Shown piece by piece: positions 6,561-9,860 of a stretch of 9,860 nt of DNA. The notes below the pieces were generated by a model. That model saw nothing but the letters and a program-made list of their open reading frames with translations, had not been told where the DNA came from and did no database searches. Positions within the stretch are counted from its first letter, which is position 1. Every line of letters begins with the position of its first letter. A program made the translations under genes and the position numbers. The DNA comes from Lentisphaeria bacterium UBA1829 (GTDB taxonomy: Bacteria; Verrucomicrobiota; Lentisphaeria; Victivallales; UBA1829): assembly GCA_002338895.1 (NCBI GenBank), contig DDJH01000145.1, forward strand, positions 2,848 to 12,707, given 5' to 3'.

Positions 6561-8162
6561 ATGGCATTCAAATTGGATCTTCCGGATCAGGTCACGCTGG
6601 TTACGGAACGCGGGGAGCACATCCTTGCTCCGGCGGAGAATATGACGTTTCAGGATGTCTCGCTTGCACTCACTTCGGAAGACGACGGCTTGAAAATCGA
6701 AATCACCGCCGACCGGACTCCGCTGAACTTTCTCTTCCTGCGCTGGAACAGACGCCTTCCTGAAAACGCCCTCTTCCTCGGCGACGCCTGGGAACGCACC
6801 TATGGCGATCTCCAGTGGCGCACCCACGATCCCGCCCGCATGATGCCGTGGTACTTCCTGATGCACGAAGGAACCCGGACCGCCGGCTTCGGAGTCCGGG
6901 TCCGCCCGGGCGCCTTTGCCCTCTGGACCGAAAATCCGTCCGGGATCGCCCTCTGGCTGGATCTCCGGAACGGGAGCAAAGGGGTTCTTCTGAACAACCG
7001 GACTCTCCACGCGGCAACCGTGGTTTCCGCGGAGTACGACGGGATCTCCGCATTTCAGGCCGCCCGCGAATTCTGTGCAAAACTCTGCTCCGATCCGCTT
7101 CGTCCGCCGTTCCCCGTCTACGGCGGGAACAACTGGTACTACGCCTACGGAAACACCTCGCACAAGGAGGTGCTCGAGGACTGCGACTGCATCGCCTCCT
7201 TCTGCGAAGGACTCGAAAACCGTCCGTTCATGGTTCTGGACGACGGCTGGGAAGTTCTGCACCGGAAACCGGGCAACTCCGGCCCCTGGGACCGCGGAAA
7301 TGAACGGTTCCCGGATATGCCCCGTCTTGCGGCCGAAATGCGGGAACGCGGTGTCCGGCCGGGGATCTGGTTCCGTCCGCTCTGGAACCTGGATCCTGCC
7401 ATTCCGGAGTCCCTGCTTCTTGCGGAAAAGAACGGTTACGGACACCGCTTCCTGGATCCCTCCCAGCCCGGCGCCCTGGAAATTGTGCAGAACGACATCC
7501 GCCGGATCGCCGGATGGGGATTCGAACTGATCAAACACGACTTCACCACCTGGGACATCTTCGGCGGATGGGGATTCCAGATGAGACCGTGGCCCGCCGG
7601 AGGAGACTGGACGTTTGCCGACCGGTCCCGCACCTCCGCGGAAATCATCGTCGCACTCTACCGGGCGATTCTCGATGCCGCGGGCGACACCCTGATCCTC
7701 GGCTGCAACACCATCGGCCACCTCGGAGCCGGACTCATGCACCTCTCCCGGATCGGCGACGACACCAGCGGAAAACGGTGGGACAGAACCCGGAAAATGG
7801 GCATCAACACCCTCGCCTTCCGCCTCTGCCAGCACCGGACCTTCTTCGATATCGACGCCGACTGCGTCGGCATCATGGGCAACACCATCCCCTGGGAGCT
7901 GAATCTTCAGTGGGCCGAACTTCTCGCCAAAAGCGGAACGCCCTTTTTCGCCTCGATCCGTCCGGGCGTTCTCTCCTGTGACCAGCACGCCGCGCTGAAG
8001 CCGCTCTTTGCCGCAGCATCCAAAGGCGAATCCTCCGCACTCCCCCTCGACTGGCTCCACAGCACAACGCCCTCCGAATGGAAGCTGGATGGAGAAATCC
8101 GCTGTTTCGACTGGTTTTCCGATACGTGCGGCGGTCTGCCCGAATTCCTTCCGCAACACTGA
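6561..8162 (+). CDS. GH36-like (clan GH-D) alpha-galactosidase-type glycosidase
   Basis: The 533-residue protein has a beta-sandwich N-terminus (about 1-175) and a TIM barrel (about 185-480). Signatures of clan GH-D are VLDDGWE (225-231), RPGIWFRPLW (266-275) and FELIKHDF, where D327 in the K-x-D motif is the expected nucleophile. SRIGDDTS (396-403) supplies D400 or D401 as the expected acid/base. These enzymes remove terminal alpha-linked galactose, or related sugars, with retention. There is no signal peptide, so it should act on imported oligosaccharides in the cytoplasm. It is shorter than typical GH36 enzymes of about 700 residues and has little C-terminal domain. It is transcribed divergently from lacI and ends in a strong terminator, so it appears to be a single-gene unit. 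The clan is fairly certain; exact family, linkage and sugar are not. Confidence 0.82.
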   Translation: MAFKLDLPDQVTLVTERGEHILAPAENMTFQDVSLALTSEDDGLKIEITADRTPLNFLFLRWNRRLPENALFLGDAWERTYGDLQWRTHDPARMMPWYFLMHEGTRTAGFGVRVRPGAFALWTENPSGIALWLDLRNGSKGVLLNNRTLHAATVVSAEYDGISAFQAAREFCAKLCSDPLRPPFPVYGGNNWYYAYGNTSHKEVLEDCDCIASFCEGLENRPFMVLDDGWEVLHRKPGNSGPWDRGNERFPDMPRLAAEMRERGVRPGIWFRPLWNLDPAIPESLLLAEKNGYGHRFLDPSQPGALEIVQNDIRRIAGWGFELIKHDFTTWDIFGGWGFQMRPWPAGGDWTFADRSRTSAEIIVALYRAILDAAGDTLILGCNTIGHLGAGLMHLSRIGDDTSGKRWDRTRKMGINTLAFRLCQHRTFFDIDADCVGIMGNTIPWELNLQWAELLAKSGTPFFASIRPGVLSCDQHAALKPLFAAASKGESSALPLDWLHSTTPSEWKLDGEIRCFDWFSDTCGGLPEFLPQH

Positions 8163-8183
8163 GGAGCGGATCACTCCTCTTTT
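8161..8183 (+). terminator. Weak hairpin overlapping the GH36 stop
   Basis: GAGGAG (8161-8166) pairs with CTCCTC (8174-8179) around a seven-base loop and is followed by TTTT. The stem begins inside the stop codon. It is short, and may act as a weak terminator or 3' stabiliser ahead of the stronger hairpin at 8201. Confidence 0.35.
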
Positions 8184-8200
8184 CCGGGAATGAAACGGAT

Positions 8201-8250
8201 GAAGGGAGAGAAGCGCCGCATGAGAAGCGGTTCTTCTCTCCCTTCTTTTT
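8201..8250 (+). terminator. Strong intrinsic terminator after the GH36-like gene
   Basis: GAAGGGAGAGAAG (8201-8213) pairs perfectly over 13 bp with CTTCTCTCCCTTC (8233-8245). An inner stem CCGC/GCGG (8216-8219, 8227-8230) closes a seven-base loop, and TTTTT (8246-8250) follows. It lies 38 bases past the plus-strand stop. On the minus strand no T-run follows the hairpin, so it serves mainly the GH36 gene, although it also sits between the two convergent transcription units. Confidence 0.88.
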
Positions 8251-8286
8251 CTCCTCCGCCGGACACGCGGGGAAGAGGGCTCTTTC

Positions 8287-8943
8287 TCAGAGCGATTTTC
8301 CCAGACGATACGCCTTTTCGGGGTACTCGGTCCTCTGCACCGCACCAACCGGCCAGACCCCCGGAGCGATCACCCGTCCGGCATCACTCCAGCCGAGATA
8401 CTCCAGCAGCACCTCGTAATGATTCAGGATCGGCCCCTCCTTTCTGCGCGAATCGTCCGCATAGGTCATCAGCAGCACCGCTTTTTTCGGGACATGGATC
8501 AAGCCGTTGATCGAATAGAAGCGGTCGATCACCGTCTTGAGCTGCGCGGAGATTCCGAAATAGTACATCGGCGTGGCAAACACGACGGCGTCCGCACCGG
8601 GAAGATGGGTTCGGATGAATTCAAAATCGTCCTGAAACACGTATGGCCCGTTCATTCCGCACCGGTTGCACGCGATGCAGGGGTGGACCTTCCGGAACGC
8701 GCAGTCGAACCGCACAACCTCATGTCCGGCCTCCTTTGCGCCCCGGATCAGAAAATCCGCCAGCGTGCCGGAGTTGCCGTTTTTCCGGGGACTTCCCGTA
8801 AGAACAAGAATTTTCATTTTCCCTTTTCTCCCTGAAGCAGTTTTTGCTTTTTCCTCCGCCCCGCTCAGCAGCGACGCTCCGCCCAGAGCCGTCACAGCCA
8901 TGGCGGCGGCCAGCGAATTTTTCAGAAATTCTCTTCGATTCAT
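8287..8943 (-). CDS. Tat-exported flavodoxin-like FMN-binding oxidoreductase
   Basis: The 218-residue protein begins MNRREFLKNSLAAAMAVTAL, a twin-arginine export signal, with a likely end near LSGA (about 29). The flavodoxin-like fold starts at MKILVLTGSPRKNGNS (43-58), whose GSPRKNGNS loop binds the FMN phosphate in this family. Other family motifs are ATPMYYFGISAQLKTVIDRFY (123-143). The cysteine stretch CIACNRC (89-95) resembles that of iron-sulfur flavoproteins, but the usual fourth cysteine position is Tyr101. The ATG at 8943 has GGGAG seven bases upstream and puts the Tat motif at the N-terminus. A GTG at 8979 overlaps the previous stop but would add 12 residues before it. The gene follows the ABM gene by 32 bases, in one operon. 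The likely role is a periplasmic or membrane-side quinone, nitro or aromatic reductase; substrate unknown. Confidence 0.85.
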   Translation of the reverse strand: MNRREFLKNSLAAAMAVTALGGASLLSGAEEKAKTASGRKGKMKILVLTGSPRKNGNSGTLADFLIRGAKEAGHEVVRFDCAFRKVHPCIACNRCGMNGPYVFQDDFEFIRTHLPGADAVVFATPMYYFGISAQLKTVIDRFYSINGLIHVPKKAVLLMTYADDSRRKEGPILNHYEVLLEYLGWSDAGRVIAPGVWPVGAVQRTEYPEKAYRLGKSL

Positions 8944-8975
8944 CACTCTTCTCCCGATCCGGCGGACCGGCCGGA

Positions 8976-9302
8976 TCACTTCATTTTCATCTCCGGGACA
9001 AGCGGATTCTGATCGAGCAGTTCCAGTTTCCGCACCATCTCCAGCGAACGCTGCTTGTAGGTCCGGAAATGGGGCGTGCGGATATGTCGTTCATAGGCGG
9101 CGCGATCGGCATAGATTTCCAGAATGGTGATCCGTTCCGGATGCTCCTTCTCCTGCATGGAATACATCATTTCCACACCGGGCTCCTCCGCCATGGAGCG
9201 CCGTCCGCACTCGGCGACCAGCGCAAGATATTCCGGGATCCGGGCCGGATCCACTTCGATCCGCGAAAGACGGATGATTTTTTCTCCTGAGGAAGTGTTC
9301 AT
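8976..9302 (-). CDS. ABM-domain protein, putative quinol monooxygenase (YgiN-like)
   Basis: From the ATG at 9302 the product has 108 residues, the normal size of a single antibiotic-biosynthesis-monooxygenase (ABM) domain. The fold pattern is clear: a first strand (KIIRLSRIEVDP), a helix (RIPEYLALVAECGRRSMAEEPG), then ITILEIYADRAAYERHIRTPHF (58-79), matching the YgiN-type ending around TPHF. Such proteins are small dimeric ferredoxin-like folds acting on quinols or reactive aromatics, often without cofactor. A GGAG (9315-9312) nine bases upstream supports this start. However, no stop separates it from the upstream alpha/beta hydrolase frame, so the ABM unit may be the C-terminal domain of a fusion, or a nested independent translation. 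It precedes the flavodoxin gene by 32 bases, and the pairing suggests linked redox chemistry. Confidence 0.75.
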   Translation of the reverse strand: MNTSSGEKIIRLSRIEVDPARIPEYLALVAECGRRSMAEEPGVEMMYSMQEKEHPERITILEIYADRAAYERHIRTPHFRTYKQRSLEMVRKLELLDQNPLVPEMKMK

Positions 9303-9860
9303 ACTGTTTTTCTCCAAAGCATTCAGAAAATCGAGAGCGATCTGCAAACCGTCGCGGTATGCGTTCTCCATTCCGGGATAGGTCAGGAACGCGTGGAGCG
9401 TTCCGGGCAGGAGGCGCCAGGTCACCCGGACCCCTTCCCGGAGAAGACGGTCGGCGAAGGCGCGTCCCTGATCCCGGAGCACATCGCACTCGGCCGCCGC
9501 GATCCATGTTTCCGGCCAGCGGCGGAACTCCCGGGCAAGAAGCGGGGAAACCGACGGATCCTGTGCAAGAGTTCCGGGGGCATACGATTAGTTGAACGCC
9601 TCCATCAGAGAGCGGTCGAGTCCGAATCCCCGCCCGAACTTCCGCCACGACTCCGAGTTGTCGCTCTTTGCAAGAACAACCGGATAATAGAGCAGAATCC
9701 CCGCAATCTGTGAACGCAGTTTCCCCGCGGCACAGGCGGCAAGATTTCCCCCGGCGCTGTCCCCGGCAAGATAGATCCTCCGATACCCCAGCGTCTGAAG
9801 ATGGCGGACCGCTTTCAACGCATCCTCCAGCGCGGCGGGCGCCCGGTGTTCCGGAGCAAG
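9303..9860 (-). pseudogene. Alpha/beta hydrolase (HSL family), interrupted by an in-frame TAA; 5' end off window
   Basis: The frame enters at the right edge as LAPEHRAPAALEDALKAV, a segment typical of hormone-sensitive-lipase-type esterases. GDSAGGN follows, with the nucleophile Ser codon at 9756-9758. The frame stops at TAA (9590-9588) after LMEAFN, yet continues in the same frame as SYAPGTLAQDPSVSPLLA and AECDVLRDQG (likely catalytic Asp codon 9483-9485). LPGTLHAF carries the likely catalytic His (codon 9393-9395). All three triad residues are therefore kept on either side of one nonsense codon, and no frameshift is needed. The frame runs on without a stop into the ABM domain. Either a recent point mutation or a sequence error would explain this. 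The upstream part alone lacks Asp and His and would be inactive. It is probably the first visible gene of the ABM-flavodoxin operon; substrate unknown. Confidence 0.75.

Noticed and set aside
6348..8348. 666-codon open frame on the minus strand
   Set aside because: It is antisense to the GH36-like gene, runs through its terminator and regulatory region, and has a low-complexity Gly/Val/Glu-rich composition.
8944..8979. GTG start at 8979 for the flavodoxin gene
   Set aside because: It overlaps the ABM stop as GTGA but would put 12 extra residues before the Tat motif; the ATG at 8943 has a better ribosome binding site.
1..9860. CRISPR arrays, tRNA or rRNA genes, insertion sequences, integrase or attachment sites
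   Set aside because: No regularly spaced repeats, tRNA-like cloverleaf, transposase frame or terminal inverted repeats were seen on reading both strands.

Overview
The window most likely comes from a member of the Lentisphaerota (Victivallis-like) or a close PVC-group relative living on polysaccharides. The evidence is a secreted clan GH-A glycosidase, a pseudopilin-like protein with an FTLIEL N-terminus and an H-X9-DG motif, a LacI-type regulator and a GH36-like enzyme, all packed together. This combination is typical of that phylum; the taxonomic call is inference from gene content. The DNA is GC-rich, with heavy use of CGG, CCG, GGA, TTC and ATC codons.

Layout. From 61 to 6305 four genes lie on the minus strand. 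In transcription order they are a LacI-family repressor (5334-6305), a cytoplasmic beta-propeller protein resembling oligogalacturonate lyases (4102-5283), a pseudopilin-like protein (3351-4079) and a large exported glycoside hydrolase (61-3327). The last three are tightly spaced. Divergently on the plus strand is a GH36-like alpha-galactosidase-type enzyme (6561-8162), followed by a strong intrinsic terminator (8201-8250). Beyond it, again on the minus strand, is a second operon: a broken or fused alpha/beta hydrolase (running off the right edge), an ABM-domain monooxygenase-like protein and a Tat-exported flavodoxin-like protein. The first 64 bases may hold the start of one more gene.

How it may work. 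A near-identical 16-bp element built around the palindrome TTATACGTATAA occurs exactly twice: over the -10/start region of the lacI promoter, and in the 50-bp gap before the propeller gene. This is the layout expected of a LacI-family protein that represses itself and the adjacent catabolic operon. In the simplest model the exported GH-A enzyme, perhaps helped by the pseudopilin, opens an extracellular glycan. The cytoplasmic GH36-like enzyme and the propeller protein then process the imported oligosaccharides. No transporter is visible in the window, so uptake must be encoded elsewhere.

The points most worth a second look are the operator pair, the pseudopilin translationally coupled to a glycosidase, the alpha/beta hydrolase with an intact catalytic triad interrupted by one in-frame TAA and fused in frame to an ABM domain, and the Tat-targeted flavodoxin with an incomplete cysteine cluster.
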